Shown piece by piece: positions 7,753 through 17,509 of a stretch of 64,000 bases of DNA. The stretch lies in assembly GCF_000145615.1 (NCBI RefSeq), contig NC_014410.1, positions 1,785,501 to 1,849,500 on the forward strand. The letters are read 5' to 3'. The position numbers and the translations under genes were made by a program. The notes beneath the pieces were generated by a model that ran no database searches, was not told the origin of the DNA, and saw nothing but the letters and a program-made list of their open reading frames with translations. Position 1 is the stretch's first letter. Each line of letters begins with the position of its first letter. The stretch comes from Thermoanaerobacterium thermosaccharolyticum DSM 571. Lineage in GTDB: Bacteria; Bacillota; Thermoanaerobacteria; Thermoanaerobacterales; Thermoanaerobacteraceae.

Positions 7753-10097
7753 TATAATACTCCCCTGTAAAAATGTCCTCTTGTGTAATTTTCAATATGA
7801 AAATCATAAGTACCAAAATCCAATGAATTTTTGTACGCCTTTAGCACATTTTCTATTTCATCATCGCTTTCTATTGTATCATTTACCCTGATATAAGAAA
7901 GACCAGCTTTCTTTAAATCATCTATCTTATCTCCCATCATAAGTATAGATGAATTTAATAATTTAACTCTGCAAAATCCATCACTGACGATTTTTATGAA
8001 ATTGCCCTTTCTGTCCCTTAATGAATATTTTCCACTTTCACATGCATTTCTATCGCAACTTATGAGGTTTTTTATCGGACAGTATTCCATTATCATAAGA
8101 GGTAACCTGCCATAAGCTATAGATTCAAATTTCGTGTTTTTTCTCTTTGTTATATCTTCTATCTGAGCAAGATTAAGCTCTGTTGACAGCGTTATTGTAT
8201 CAGCTCCTTTAAAAAAGTCTACAGATAAGCTGTTTACAACATTTAAATTAAAATCAATGCATACGTCAAGTCCAAGCTTCAATGACAAATTATAAAGCCC
8301 TAAATTAGTAACAAGAACTTTTTTAAACCCTATGTCTTTTATTTTTTTAAGTTCATCCTCTGCATTTTTTATTTCATCCCTCACAACCTGAGGAAATGCA
8401 GGTATTATCTCACATCCTTCGCAATACTGCCTCACTTTTTTCAACTCTTCATCTTTTAATCTGTAATCGAAATAAATCCTATCAACTCCAACCTGCGAAG
8501 CAATCTTAACATGCTCTAAATTCTCCGTATAAAATGATATCTTTAAATCTTTACTTTTGGCTTGAACATCATCAGTCAGTTTGATATGTATATTTTTAGG
8601 TTCATTGTAGTGTAATTTTGTCTTTATAAGATTTTCTACTGCTGTCCTTCTGGTTTCCTTTATTTCGCTTAAAGGCAAAAAAAGTCCTTCATCCATATCT
8701 ATTTCAATGGTTCTCACGGCAAATGGCGTATCATTTATTGAAGACACCTTCTCAATCAATGTGTCTCTATCAATAGCCTTCTTAACTGCCTTTACAGCAT
8801 CGACTTTACCGCTATTTACAACTTCTATGCCGCTATTTTTAAGTTTTATATATAATGGCATATTCTCTTTCATCTTCACAAACACATCAATAGGTGATTT
8901 ATACTCTTTTATATTTGAAAATTGCCTGTTTAACTTTGCATCGTATGTTTTAAAAATAATGTCACCTACTTTTACTGGCATATCTTTAAGCTCTACCGTC
9001 TGTCCTTCATCGGCATCATCTACTTTAATACCGTCTGCTACAATTTTGTCAACTTTAAATCCATGCTCACCAGTCTCAGTAGAAATACCGTCGCCTACAA
9101 AAAGTGAACTATATAGCTTTAATTTTAATCTTCCATTCCCTTTTGACAAAACTTTACCTAAAGGAATCCCTCTATTTTTAGGATTTATATAGCTCATCAT
9201 AGAAGGCTTTCTTTCATAAAGGTATCCATTTGAAAAACCTCTGTTGAAAATTTTAGACATCATTTCAATACTTTTTGATACATCAAATTCTTCTGAATCG
9301 TAGTATGCATCAATCGCCTTTCTATACGATAACACAACTGATGCCACATATTCTTTCTCCTTCATGCGGCCCTCAATCTTAAAAGAATCTACACCAGATT
9401 GTATCATATCTCCAACATAATCAATTGTACATAAATCAGCCATGCTAAGCAAATGCTTATTGCCCTCGATTATATTTCCTTTCTCATCTACAAAATCATA
9501 TTTTAAACGGCACGGACCTGCACATCTGCCTCTATTGCCGCTCCTTCCACCAATTATACTGCTAAATAAACATTGTCCAGAGTAAGAAACGCATAAAGCA
9601 CCATGTACAAATGTTTCTACCTCAATACCTGTATTTGCCTTAATATTTTTTATCTCCTTTAGTGTCAATTCCCGTGGCAGCACTACTCTTTTTACTCCCG
9701 CCTCTTTTGCAGCCTTAATGCTTTCTAAATTGCTTAAAGTCATTTGGGTGCTGGCATGTATATTTATCTCTGGATAGTATTCTCTCAATAATTTAACAAT
9801 TCCAAAATCCTGTACGATAATCGCATCCACATTTAGCTTGTACAGATAATCAATGTAATCAGTAAGTAGATCGATCTCTTTGTTAAAAATAAGAGTATTC
9901 ACTGTAATGTATATCTTTTTATCCCTGAGATGGCAGTACTCCACTGCTTCTTTTAACTCTTCTTCTCCAAAATTTACTGCATATGCTCTGGCTCCAAATA
10001 ACTTTCCTCCAATATACACAGCATCTGCTCCGCAATTTACAGCAACTTTAAGTGTCTCCAGGCTACCTGCTGGGGCCAATAATTCTACTTTTTTCAT
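7752..10097 (-). CDS. U32 peptidase-family protein, long form with DUF3656 (RlhA/YdcP-like)
   Basis: This 781-residue protein opens with the U32 signature (VELLAPAGSLETLKVAVNCG, then GADAVYIG). It carries the family Cys motif region SGQCLFSSIIGGRSGNRGRC and GPCR, and has a C-terminal extension typical of the long DUF3656 form. Further cysteines (EYCPIKNLISC, NACESGKY, GFCRVKLLNSS) fit the iron-sulfur binding proposed for the family. Members were first called collagenases, but RlhA-type members take part in 23S rRNA hydroxylation and others in ubiquinone hydroxylation. The real role here is probably RNA modification, which is inference. ATG 10097 follows AAGGTGG; the in-frame TTG at 10100 is less likely. 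It is downstream of zapA, and zapA-U32-mutS2 is a common clostridial order. Confidence 0.87.
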   Translation of the reverse strand: MKKVELLAPAGSLETLKVAVNCGADAVYIGGKLFGARAYAVNFGEEELKEAVEYCHLRDKKIYITVNTLIFNKEIDLLTDYIDYLYKLNVDAIIVQDFGIVKLLREYYPEINIHASTQMTLSNLESIKAAKEAGVKRVVLPRELTLKEIKNIKANTGIEVETFVHGALCVSYSGQCLFSSIIGGRSGNRGRCAGPCRLKYDFVDEKGNIIEGNKHLLSMADLCTIDYVGDMIQSGVDSFKIEGRMKEKEYVASVVLSYRKAIDAYYDSEEFDVSKSIEMMSKIFNRGFSNGYLYERKPSMMSYINPKNRGIPLGKVLSKGNGRLKLKLYSSLFVGDGISTETGEHGFKVDKIVADGIKVDDADEGQTVELKDMPVKVGDIIFKTYDAKLNRQFSNIKEYKSPIDVFVKMKENMPLYIKLKNSGIEVVNSGKVDAVKAVKKAIDRDTLIEKVSSINDTPFAVRTIEIDMDEGLFLPLSEIKETRRTAVENLIKTKLHYNEPKNIHIKLTDDVQAKSKDLKISFYTENLEHVKIASQVGVDRIYFDYRLKDEELKKVRQYCEGCEIIPAFPQVVRDEIKNAEDELKKIKDIGFKKVLVTNLGLYNLSLKLGLDVCIDFNLNVVNSLSVDFFKGADTITLSTELNLAQIEDITKRKNTKFESIAYGRLPLMIMEYCPIKNLISCDRNACESGKYSLRDRKGNFIKIVSDGFCRVKLLNSSILMMGDKIDDLKKAGLSYIRVNDTIESDDEIENVLKAYKNSLDFGTYDFHIENYTRGHFYRGVL

Positions 10098-10148
10098 CAA
10101 ACCACCTTATCACTGTTTTTATATATAGTCTTATTCTTTTAATAGATT

Positions 10149-10523
10149 TTAACCAACATCGTCAAATGTATTAATATACTCTTCTAGTTCTTCTCTAGAC
10201 GCCTTAAGTTCTTCTTTAAGCCTCTCAAGTTCTTCCGTTAATTCCATTATCTTTTCATCACTGGTATTAAGCTTTGATTTTAACGATACAATCTCTTTTT
10301 TTAAAGCACTATTTTCTTCTTTTGAAATAAAAAGTTCATCTGCTATGTTAAGAGCTGACAAGACCAAAATCATTTGAGTTGACAATTTACTATAGTTTTC
10401 AGAAATCCCTGATATTACACTATTTAAGTGATCTGTCAACTTCAATATATAATCTTCAGGATAATCTGTTTTCAAAATATATTCATTTCCGTTTATATTT
10501 ACCGTAATCTTTTTTATCTCCAT
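10149..10523 (-). CDS. zapA: Cell division protein ZapA
   Basis: This 124-residue protein binds FtsZ and promotes bundling of Z-ring filaments in the cytoplasm. The N-terminal half (MEIKKITVNINGNEYIL to about residue 70, with VLSALNIADELF) is the conserved ZapA dimerisation domain. The C-terminal half is a heptad-rich coiled coil, KKEIVSLKSKLNTSDEKI onward. Length and layout are normal for Firmicutes. It is the first gene of the zapA-U32-mutS2-yunB string on the minus strand, immediately after the pheT terminator. Confidence 0.9.
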   Translation of the reverse strand: MEIKKITVNINGNEYILKTDYPEDYILKLTDHLNSVISGISENYSKLSTQMILVLSALNIADELFISKEENSALKKEIVSLKSKLNTSDEKIMELTEELERLKEELKASREELEEYINTFDDVG

Positions 10524-10596
10524 TAGAACATCCCCTCAAAACCAAACATTACTTTATTTATTTCTACAAATCTTTGCGATTTCCTCCTTTATTAAG

Positions 10597-10622
10597 AAAA
10601 AAAGACCTTTCCGGTCTTTTTT
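10597..10622 (-). terminator. Intrinsic terminator of pheST
   Basis: A perfect stem of AAAAAAGACC and GGTCTTTTTT closes a GGAA loop, and the 3' arm runs into the T-tract. It overlaps the pheT stop codon. Confidence 0.9.
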
Positions 10623-13002
10623 ATCTAAGTTGTGCTCCAAGTTTCTCATTTAACTTCCTGATTATTTTGTCGTGCACTTCTTTGACTTCTTCATCTGTCA
10701 AAGTTCTCTCGTATGATCTGTACCATATTGAATATGCAACGCTCTTTTTATCTTCAGGAATGTTTTCGCCAGTATACACATCAAACAGTTTTACATCATC
10801 TACAAGTTTTCCGCCTGTTTCTCTTATTATGCTTTCTATATCAGATACAAATATATCCTTATCTACTAATACAGCAATATCTCTTTCTACAGCAGGATAT
10901 TTTGGAAGGGGCTTGTACTTTCTATCATCATCTGCATGTTTAAAAAGAAGCTCAAGATTTAATTCTGCAACGTACACTTCTCTATTGATATCGTAATTTT
11001 CCTCTATGTCAGGATTGATTTCTCCAAAAACACCTATGCATTTACCATCAACAATAATATCTGCAGACCTGCCTGGATGATAAAGCGTATTTTCACTTCT
11101 TACATATTTAACGTTGCTTACATTAAGCACATCCAAAAGCACTTCAATTACACCTTTTAAAGTTAGAAAATCAATATCATGGCCATACATGCCAATTACC
11201 GCCGTCTTCACCTCTACAGGAAGTTCTTCTAAAGGCAGTGATTTTGGAATAAATACTCTAGATATTTCAAAAGCTTTAAAGTCAGAAACCTTACGGCTGT
11301 AGTTGGTATACACTACATTTAACATGGACGGTAAGAGAGTCGTCCTCATATACCCCTGATCTTCTCCAAGAGGATTCATAATCTTCACTGCTTTTCTTAG
11401 AGGGCTATCATCAGGCAAGTTTATCTTATCAAGGTCTTTCATACCCATAAAAGAAGTAGTTATAACTTCATTTAAGCCGCATGATAGAAATACTTCTTTT
11501 ACTAGATCTTCTAGTTTTTGCTCTCTTGTCTTTACTCCTGCAGTAATCTGTGTGCCTTTTAAGAGTGTATCTTCTATGTTGTTGTATCCATACATTCTAC
11601 CAATTTCTTCTGCAATATCAGCTTCACCTTCAATATCGCTTCTAAAAGCTGGAACCTTCACGACTAAGTTTTCACCGTCGCAAATAACCCCAAAGTCTAA
11701 AAATGTAAGTATATTTTTCATCTCTTCAATAGTTAGATTTGTACCTAGAAGTTTATTTATCTTTTTATGCCTTACGCTTAAAACTTTTTCTTCTATAGGT
11801 TTAGGATATACATCAACAATGCCGTTTAATATCTCACCGCCGCTTAATTCAGCCATAAGCTGTGCTGCTCTATTGCATGCAAGCACTGTAATCTCAGGAT
11901 CAAGCCCTTTCTCAAATCTTGATGACGCTTCACTCCTTAGACCAAGTTTTTTAGATGTATACCTTATGTTGCTGCCTTTGAAATTGGCACTTTCTATCAA
12001 TATATTTACAGTATCATCTGTTATTTCAGTATTTTGACCACCCATCACGCCAGCCAAACCTATTGCCTTTTCTTCGTCTGCTATTACCAGCATCTCACTA
12101 TCAAGTGTCCTCTCTTTATCATCAAGAGTTACAAGCTTTTCACCGTCTTTAGCCCTTCTTACGATTATATGTCTATTTTTGACTTTGTCCAAATCAAAAG
12201 CATGCAGCGGCTGACCAAGCTCCATCATTACGTAGTTAGTAACATCTACTATATTGTTTATTGGTCTTATTCCTGCTTTTAATAATCTCATCTGCATCCA
12301 AATAGGTGATGGCCCTATCTTTGCATTTCTTATTACTCTTGCAACGTATCTAAAGCACAAATCATCAGCTTTAATCGTAACATTTGCAGGATTCTTGTCA
12401 GCAACTTCGCTTAGCTTTATTTCAGGCATTCTATAGCTTTTTCTGTATGTTGCCGCAGTCTCCCTGGCGATTCCAACTACAGATAGACAATCAGGCCTAT
12501 TTGGAGTTATCTCAAACTCTATAACATCATCAAGTTCAAGGGCTTTTTTCACATCCTCGCCAATAGGAAGTTCTGGAAGTATAAATATGCCGTTTCTCTG
12601 ATAATCAGGAAGCAAACTTTCATCTAATCCCAATTCCTTTGCAGAGCACATCATGCCATTTGATTCAAGGCCTCTCAGCTTTCCTCTTTTTATTTTCACA
12701 CCACCTGGCAGCGTAGAACCATGAAGTGCAACAGGTATATAATCGCCAACTTTTATGTTTTGAGCACCAGTTATTATCTGCAGTTTCTCTTCTCCTACAT
12801 CCACGATTCCTACCTGAAGTTTATCAGCATCCGGGTGTTTCTCAATAGAAATTATCTTTCCTATTACAACATTGTTTATTTCGTTGCCGTAGCTTTTAAT
12901 TGTTTCAACTTTTGAACCTGACATAGTAAGATCATCAGCCAATTTTTTTGCATCCACCGATACGTCTACATAGTCCTTTAGCCATGAATACGATACTAAC
13001 AT
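10621..13002 (-). CDS. pheT: Phenylalanine--tRNA ligase beta subunit
   Basis: This 793-residue beta chain of the (alpha-beta)2 enzyme charges tRNA-Phe. Domains in order: an EMAP-II/OB-type tRNA-binding domain (about 40-150, [20 protein letters not shown]), the B3/B4 editing region ([28 protein letters not shown]), B5 (about 400-470), the synthetase-like core, and a ferredoxin-fold anticodon-binding domain at the C-terminus ([19 protein letters not shown]). It lies 12 nt downstream of pheS and both are controlled by the T-box at 14075-14312. Confidence 0.97.
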   Translation of the reverse strand: MLVSYSWLKDYVDVSVDAKKLADDLTMSGSKVETIKSYGNEINNVVIGKIISIEKHPDADKLQVGIVDVGEEKLQIITGAQNIKVGDYIPVALHGSTLPGGVKIKRGKLRGLESNGMMCSAKELGLDESLLPDYQRNGIFILPELPIGEDVKKALELDDVIEFEITPNRPDCLSVVGIARETAATYRKSYRMPEIKLSEVADKNPANVTIKADDLCFRYVARVIRNAKIGPSPIWMQMRLLKAGIRPINNIVDVTNYVMMELGQPLHAFDLDKVKNRHIIVRRAKDGEKLVTLDDKERTLDSEMLVIADEEKAIGLAGVMGGQNTEITDDTVNILIESANFKGSNIRYTSKKLGLRSEASSRFEKGLDPEITVLACNRAAQLMAELSGGEILNGIVDVYPKPIEEKVLSVRHKKINKLLGTNLTIEEMKNILTFLDFGVICDGENLVVKVPAFRSDIEGEADIAEEIGRMYGYNNIEDTLLKGTQITAGVKTREQKLEDLVKEVFLSCGLNEVITTSFMGMKDLDKINLPDDSPLRKAVKIMNPLGEDQGYMRTTLLPSMLNVVYTNYSRKVSDFKAFEISRVFIPKSLPLEELPVEVKTAVIGMYGHDIDFLTLKGVIEVLLDVLNVSNVKYVRSENTLYHPGRSADIIVDGKCIGVFGEINPDIEENYDINREVYVAELNLELLFKHADDDRKYKPLPKYPAVERDIAVLVDKDIFVSDIESIIRETGGKLVDDVKLFDVYTGENIPEDKKSVAYSIWYRSYERTLTDEEVKEVHDKIIRKLNEKLGAQLR

Positions 13003-13014
13003 TTGCCTTCCTCC

Positions 13015-14034
13015 TTAAAACTGTTTAATAAAGCGCAGATCATTTTCATATAAAAGCCTTAAATCATCAATTCCATAGCTTAGCATAGTTATCCTGTCAA
13101 GTCCCATTCCAAAAGCAAATCCAGAATACTTCTCTGGATCTATCCCAGACATCCTAAGAACATTTGGATGCACCATGCCTGAACCAAGTATTTCAATCCA
13201 GCCTGAATGACCACAGACTCTGCAGCCTTTGCCGCCACATGCAAAACATGATACGTCCATTTCTGCACTGGGTTCCGTAAACGGAAAATAATGGGGCCTA
13301 AATTTCGTCTTAGTATTTGAACCGAAAAGTCTTTTTGCAAATAAGTTTAAAACACCCTTCAAATCACCCATAGTTATGCCTTCATCAACTGCAAGTCCTT
13401 CTATCTGATTAAATACAGGTGAATGAGTTGCATCTATTTCATCTGATCTGTAAACTCTACCAGGTGAGATAACTTTTATAGGTGGTTTATTTTTTTCCAT
13501 AGTCCTTACTTGTACCGGTGACGTCTGCGTTCTTAGCAAAATATTCTGCGTTATATAGAAAGTATCCTGTAGATCTCTTGCAGGATGATCAGGTGGAGTA
13601 TTTAACGCTTCAAAATTGTAATAATCAAGCTCTATCTCAGGGCCTTCAGCAATAGAAAACCCAAGCCCTAAAAATATATCCTTTATTTCGTCTAAAACTT
13701 TCGTCATAGGATGTTTATGTCCTATTTCATGAGCTTTCCCGGGCAATGTAATGTCTACATATTCACTTCTTATCTTTTTTTCCTTCTCTACTTTTAATAC
13801 TTCATCTCTTTTTGCTGCCAAAAAGCTTTCAATCTCAGCTCTTACTTCATTTAATATCTTCCCAACTACCGGTCTTTCCTCAGGGGACAAATTGCCCATG
13901 CCCCTTAATATCTTTGTAAGCTCACCTTTTTTGCCTAAGTACTTTACCCTAAGCTCTTCCAATGATTTTATGCTATCGACGGTTTCTAGTTCTCTCTTGG
14001 CTTCTTCTAATAAATTTCTTAATGTCTCTTCCAA
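13015..14034 (-). CDS. pheS: Phenylalanine--tRNA ligase alpha subunit
   Basis: This 339-residue catalytic subunit has an N-terminal coiled coil (about 1-90) that contacts tRNA, then a class II core. Motif 2 lies around [19 protein letters not shown], with the [13 protein letters not shown] segment and the C-terminal motif 3 [18 protein letters not shown] small Cys cluster ([17 protein letters not shown]) is typical of Firmicute PheS. It pairs with pheT directly downstream, and the T-box upstream senses uncharged tRNA-Phe. Confidence 0.97.
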   Translation of the reverse strand: MEETLRNLLEEAKRELETVDSIKSLEELRVKYLGKKGELTKILRGMGNLSPEERPVVGKILNEVRAEIESFLAAKRDEVLKVEKEKKIRSEYVDITLPGKAHEIGHKHPMTKVLDEIKDIFLGLGFSIAEGPEIELDYYNFEALNTPPDHPARDLQDTFYITQNILLRTQTSPVQVRTMEKNKPPIKVISPGRVYRSDEIDATHSPVFNQIEGLAVDEGITMGDLKGVLNLFAKRLFGSNTKTKFRPHYFPFTEPSAEMDVSCFACGGKGCRVCGHSGWIEILGSGMVHPNVLRMSGIDPEKYSGFAFGMGLDRITMLSYGIDDLRLLYENDLRFIKQF

Positions 14035-14074
14035 AGAAATACTCTCCTTTCTTTATTTCCTAAGATGTTAATAA

Positions 14075-14312
14075 TAAAAAAACTCCATCTTTAAAAGGAC
14101 GGAGATATAACCGTGGTACCACCTAATTTGGCCAAAAAGCCCACTCATTTTGATATAACGGATAAAACCGGTAATGCCTACTATCAGTTCAGCACACTGC
14201 TCCAGAGGGAACTTTCCATTACGCAATACTAGCAGTGCTCTCAATCTATGGCACCGCCTCCCTGTCGTATTGGATGTAATGTACTTTACTCTTTCATAGC
14301 ATTTTCAATATA
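14075..14312 (-). ncRNA. T-box leader (tRNA-Phe sensing) of pheST
   Basis: The minus strand carries the T-box sequence AGGTGGTACCACGG (about 14110-14125). A terminator follows with arms CTCCGTC/GATGGAG and seven T (about 14080-14105). Further 5' are stem I elements including AGGGAGGCGGTGCC and GAGCACTGC. A TTC triplet in GAAAGTTCCC is a plausible Phe specifier. Uncharged tRNA stabilises the antiterminator and allows transcription of pheST. Confidence 0.92.
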
Positions 14313-14322
14313 TTTTTGAGAT

Positions 14323-14351
14323 ATTATATCATTTTTATTCTATTTAATCAA
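14323..14351 (-). promoter_or_regulatory. Sigma-A promoter of the pheST T-box transcript
   Basis: TTGATT (14346-14351) and TATAAT (14323-14328) are separated by 17 nt. The promoter overlaps the 3' end of the RNA methyltransferase gene. Confidence 0.75.
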
Positions 14352-15110
14352 TCTTTGCCTTTGGGACTCATACAGGCATATTGACGCTGCTACTGATACA
14401 TTTAAAGATTCTGCCATGCCATCCATTGGTATTTTAAATGAACCATCTACATATATATCTAGTGATTTGTTAACACCTCTTGATTCATTTCCAAAAATCA
14501 AAGCAATATTTTTTGAAATATCACAATCATAAATGTACTTTTCAGCTTTTAAATTTGTTGACAAAACCCTTACACCGTTTCTTTTTAACGCTTCAAAAAG
14601 TTTATCAACTGGCACATCATTTACAACAGGTAGATGGAAAATAGATCCCATAGTAGACCGTAAAGCCTTTGGATTGTAGACATCAACTGTATTGTTTATG
14701 GTAAAGACAGCATCTACATTAAATGCATCTGCAGATCTTATTATTGTACCTAAATTTCCAGGATCTTGCACTTCGTCTAATATTATGTACAAACCATCTT
14801 CTTTTATCAAATCATTCACATTATAATCAGGCATTTTTACAACAGCCATTATCATCTGTGGCGTGACAGTATCAGATATCTTTTTAAATATGCCTTTATC
14901 GACAAATATAAGTCGGTCCTTTTCAACATCCAAGTCAATGTCACAATCTTCTGAAACCAATACGTACTTAATTTCAAAACTGCTTTTTAAAGCTTCAAAG
15001 ACGCTGTTTTTGCCTTCTACAAAAAAGAGCTTCTTTTCATATCTATATTTCTTCTCTGATAACTTTTTAATGTCTTTTATAAGATCATTTTTTTCACTCG
15101 TTATTAACAT
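14340..15110 (-). CDS. TrmH/SpoU-family RNA 2'-O-methyltransferase
   Basis: This 256-residue SAM-dependent enzyme is expected to methylate a ribose in rRNA or tRNA. It has an N-terminal SpoU substrate-binding domain (about 1-100, including KLFFVEGKNSVFEAL) and a C-terminal knotted SPOUT domain. The three SpoU motifs are visible: LDEVQDPGNLGTIIRSADAF, IALIFGNESRGV and IPMDGMAESLNVSVAASICL. Length is normal. The position between rplT and pheST is common in clostridia and fits a role in translation. The exact target nucleotide cannot be deduced. Confidence 0.9.
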   Translation of the reverse strand: MLITSEKNDLIKDIKKLSEKKYRYEKKLFFVEGKNSVFEALKSSFEIKYVLVSEDCDIDLDVEKDRLIFVDKGIFKKISDTVTPQMIMAVVKMPDYNVNDLIKEDGLYIILDEVQDPGNLGTIIRSADAFNVDAVFTINNTVDVYNPKALRSTMGSIFHLPVVNDVPVDKLFEALKRNGVRVLSTNLKAEKYIYDCDISKNIALIFGNESRGVNKSLDIYVDGSFKIPMDGMAESLNVSVAASICLYESQRQRLIK

Positions 15111-15137
15111 ATAAACTCCACTATCCCGTATATAGGT

Positions 15138-15162
15138 TAAAACCCGGCAAATAACCGGGTAT
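15138..15162 (-). terminator. Terminator of infC-rpmI-rplT
   Basis: Arms ACCCGG/CCGGGT with a 7-nt loop are followed by TTTT on the minus strand, just past rplT. Confidence 0.75.
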
Positions 15163-15167
15163 AAAAA

Positions 15168-15527
15168 TTAAGCATTTAATTGTTGCTTAGCAATGTTTAC
15201 TAAATCTGCGAAAGCTTTGTTGTCGTGTATAGCCATCTCAGACAGCATCTTTCTGTTTATCTCAATGTTAGCCTTCTTAAGGCCATTTATAAATCTGCTG
15301 TATGATATACCATTTGCTCTTGCTGCAGCGTTAATTCTGGCAATCCATAATTTCCTAAAATCTCTTTTCCTTAATTTTCTACCAATGTATGCATAATTAA
15401 GTGACTTCATTACAGCTTGGTTAGCTACTCTAAAAAGTTTGCTTTTTGCACCATAGTAACCTTTTGCAAGTTTTAATATCTTTTTATGTCTTCTTCTCGT
15501 GACTTTTCCTGACTTTACTCTCGACAT
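15168..15527 (-). CDS. rplT: 50S ribosomal protein L20
   Basis: This 119-residue, highly basic protein needed for early 50S assembly contains the conserved [19 protein letters not shown] and [19 protein letters not shown] segments. In Firmicutes L20 represses its own operon by binding the leader upstream of infC, and such a leader is present at 16302-16416. It is the last gene of infC-rpmI-rplT. Confidence 0.98.
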   Translation of the reverse strand: MSRVKSGKVTRRRHKKILKLAKGYYGAKSKLFRVANQAVMKSLNYAYIGRKLRKRDFRKLWIARINAAARANGISYSRFINGLKKANIEINRKMLSEMAIHDNKAFADLVNIAKQQLNA

Positions 15528-15547
15528 TTTTATAACCTCCTAATTAT

Positions 15548-15745
15548 TTACGCATAAGGAATCAAACGCTTTATATTCTTTGCATCAGTTTTGTAGAGAT
15601 ATGCAATCTTTCTTAGATTTCTCTTAGTCTTTCTAGACTTCTTTGTAAGTATATGTCTTTTAAAAGCTTTAGATCTCTTTACTTTACCACTTTTAGTAAG
15701 AGCAAACCTTTTTGCTGCTCCTCTATGTGTTTTCATTTTAGGCAT
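15548..15745 (-). CDS. rpmI: 50S ribosomal protein L35
   Basis: This 65-residue, Lys/Arg-rich protein begins [20 protein letters not shown], the standard L35 start, and contains the [20 protein letters not shown] segment. It sits between infC and rplT with 17 and 20 nt spacing. Confidence 0.98.
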   Translation of the reverse strand: MPKMKTHRGAAKRFALTKSGKVKRSKAFKRHILTKKSRKTKRNLRKIAYLYKTDAKNIKRLIPYA

Positions 15746-15762
15746 GTTCGTATCCTCCTCAA

Positions 15763-16275
15763 TTAAACGTTTTTAGGTGATAATATCATCATCAAATTTC
15801 TACCCTCCATATTGGGGGCTTTTTCAACATTACCATATTCTTCTACACTTTTTGCAAATCTATTTAATAATTCTTCGGCGAGATTTGTATGTGCAGCTTC
15901 TCTGCCTCTGAATCTAATAGTCACTTTAACTTTGTCTCCATCTTTTAAGAATTTAATAGCATTTTTAACTTTGACACCAAAGTCATGCTCTTCTATAGCT
16001 GGAGTCATCCTGATTTCCTTGATATTTATGACTTTTTGCTTCTTTTTTGATTCTTTTTCCTTCTTGCTTTGCTCATACCTGTACTTTCCGAAGTCCATTA
16101 ATTTGCATACTGGTGGATTTGCCTGTGGTGCAATCTTAACCAGATCGATATGCCTTTCCAAAGCTATCTTGTATGCCTCTTTTGCTGACATTATGCCTAA
16201 TTGATTACCATCTTGATCAATGAGGCGCACTTCCTTATCCCTAATTTCCTCATTAACCTGCAGCTCCTTGTTAAT
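15763..16275 (-). CDS. infC: Translation initiation factor IF-3, ATT start
   Basis: This 170-residue protein has the IF-3 N domain (about 1-75, with [15 protein letters not shown]), a basic linker ([12 protein letters not shown]) and a C domain ([34 protein letters not shown]). I place the start at ATT 16275-16273. AGGAGG lies 9 nt upstream and the resulting N-terminus, (M)[19 protein letters not shown], is that expected for IF-3. The next ATG/GTG in frame (GTG 16230) would cut off the first 15 conserved residues. A rare AUU start is the known autoregulatory device of infC, because IF-3 itself rejects such codons. Upstream lies an L20-type leader. Confidence 0.95.
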   Translation of the reverse strand: MNKELQVNEEIRDKEVRLIDQDGNQLGIMSAKEAYKIALERHIDLVKIAPQANPPVCKLMDFGKYRYEQSKKEKESKKKQKVINIKEIRMTPAIEEHDFGVKVKNAIKFLKDGDKVKVTIRFRGREAAHTNLAEELLNRFAKSVEEYGNVEKAPNMEGRNLMMILSPKNV

Positions 16276-16301
16276 AAATACGCACCTCCTAAAATTTTAC
16301 A

Positions 16302-16416
16302 AAAAATAAAGCGGGTATAAACCCGCTTCTGCACAATCTTAATTAACATTCACTTAGAAACCTGACACCTGTGGTGAAAGGTGAGAAGCGGGTGCTTCTA
16401 CTTTAAATACATGTTA
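16302..16416 (-). ncRNA. L20-type leader / attenuator of infC-rpmI-rplT
   Basis: The minus strand shows a terminator, AGCGGGT-TTATA-ACCCGCT followed by TTATTTTTT (16302-16328). An upstream segment, CACCCGCTTCT (about 16386-16396), can pair with the terminator's 5' side AGAAGCGGGT as an antiterminator. A CACCTTTCACC/GGTGTC segment lies between them. This arrangement matches the L20 autoregulatory leader of Firmicutes. The regulator is inferred from the operon, not from a covariance search. Confidence 0.75.
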
Positions 16417-16417
16417 A

Positions 16418-16446
16418 ATTATAGCACAACTTATCGTACTCGTCAA
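16418..16446 (-). promoter_or_regulatory. Sigma-A promoter of the infC operon
   Basis: TTGACG (16441-16446) and TATAAT (16418-16423) are separated by 17 nt, just downstream of aroC and immediately 5' of the attenuator. Confidence 0.85.
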
Positions 16447-16462
16447 TACCATTTTATAAAGA

Positions 16463-17509
16463 TCAGTATTCTTCGACTCTTTTCTTGTACATATTAAAAT
16501 TGTCCATCATTTCAGACAGAGAATCGCCGCCAAATTTTTTTGTCATTTCATCGGCTATAGTCCATGCACAAACAGCTTCAAGAACAACAGAAGCTGCTTC
16601 CACCGCTGTCACGTCTGAGCGCTCATATACCGCTTTTATCTCTTCCTTTGTGTTTATGTCAACCGAATTAAGTGGCTTTCTCAAAGTAGGTATAGGCTTC
16701 ATAGCAGCTCTTATTATGATAGGCATTCCATTGGAAATACCTCCTTCTATACCGCCTGCATTGTTTGTCTTTCTTAAAAATTTTCCATCATAATATATTT
16801 CATCGTGGACAGAAGAGCCTTTGCTCCTTGCAGCCATGAACCCCATGCCGAATTCAACACCTTTTATTGCCTGAACGCTCATTACGCTATAAGCCAACAG
16901 TGCATCTAGTTTTCGATCCCACTGTGTATGACTACCAAGCCCTATTGGAACCCCTTCTATTGTAACTTCAATTATTCCTCCTAAGGTATCGCCATCTTTT
17001 TTTGCCTCATCGATGCATCTTTTCCATTCATCCTTGTTTTTCTCTCCACCTATTTCCAAGACATTGCTTTTAACTTCGATTCCAAAGTTCTTCAAAAGAA
17101 GCTTCGCCACAGCGCCAACAGACACCCTTGCTGCAGTCTCTCGCGCACTAGCCCTTTCTAATACATTTCTCATGTCTCTCTGGTCATATTTAATAGCACC
17201 AGACAAATCAGCATGCCCCGGTCTAGGTCTTGTTATTACCGGTATATCTTTATCCTTCCAGTTTTCATAATCGCGATTTTTTATGATAATGCAAAGTGGT
17301 GCACCCGTTGTTAAATTATTCCTTACGCCGCCTAATATGTGAACAGTATCTCTCTCTATCTCCATCCTTCCACCTCTGCCATATCCAGACTGCCTTCTTC
17401 TAAGTTCGCTGTTGATAAAATCTACGTCGATGTAAAGATTTGACGGCAATCCGTCGATAATAGCTGTAAGTGCTTCCCCATGGGTCTCTCCTGATGTTAG
17501 ATATCTCAA
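16463..17509 (-). CDS. aroC: Chorismate synthase
   Basis: This 348-residue, FMN-dependent enzyme converts 5-enolpyruvylshikimate-3-phosphate to chorismate, the last common step of aromatic amino acid synthesis. It begins [20 protein letters not shown] with the GESHG-type signature (here GETHG). The [13 protein letters not shown] and [11 protein letters not shown] motifs and the [13 protein letters not shown] segment bind FMN and substrate. It follows an MFS gene end to end with no gap. No other aro gene is nearby. Confidence 0.96.
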   Translation of the reverse strand: MRYLTSGETHGEALTAIIDGLPSNLYIDVDFINSELRRRQSGYGRGGRMEIERDTVHILGGVRNNLTTGAPLCIIIKNRDYENWKDKDIPVITRPRPGHADLSGAIKYDQRDMRNVLERASARETAARVSVGAVAKLLLKNFGIEVKSNVLEIGGEKNKDEWKRCIDEAKKDGDTLGGIIEVTIEGVPIGLGSHTQWDRKLDALLAYSVMSVQAIKGVEFGMGFMAARSKGSSVHDEIYYDGKFLRKTNNAGGIEGGISNGMPIIIRAAMKPIPTLRKPLNSVDINTKEEIKAVYERSDVTAVEAASVVLEAVCAWTIADEMTKKFGGDSLSEMMDNFNMYKKRVEEY

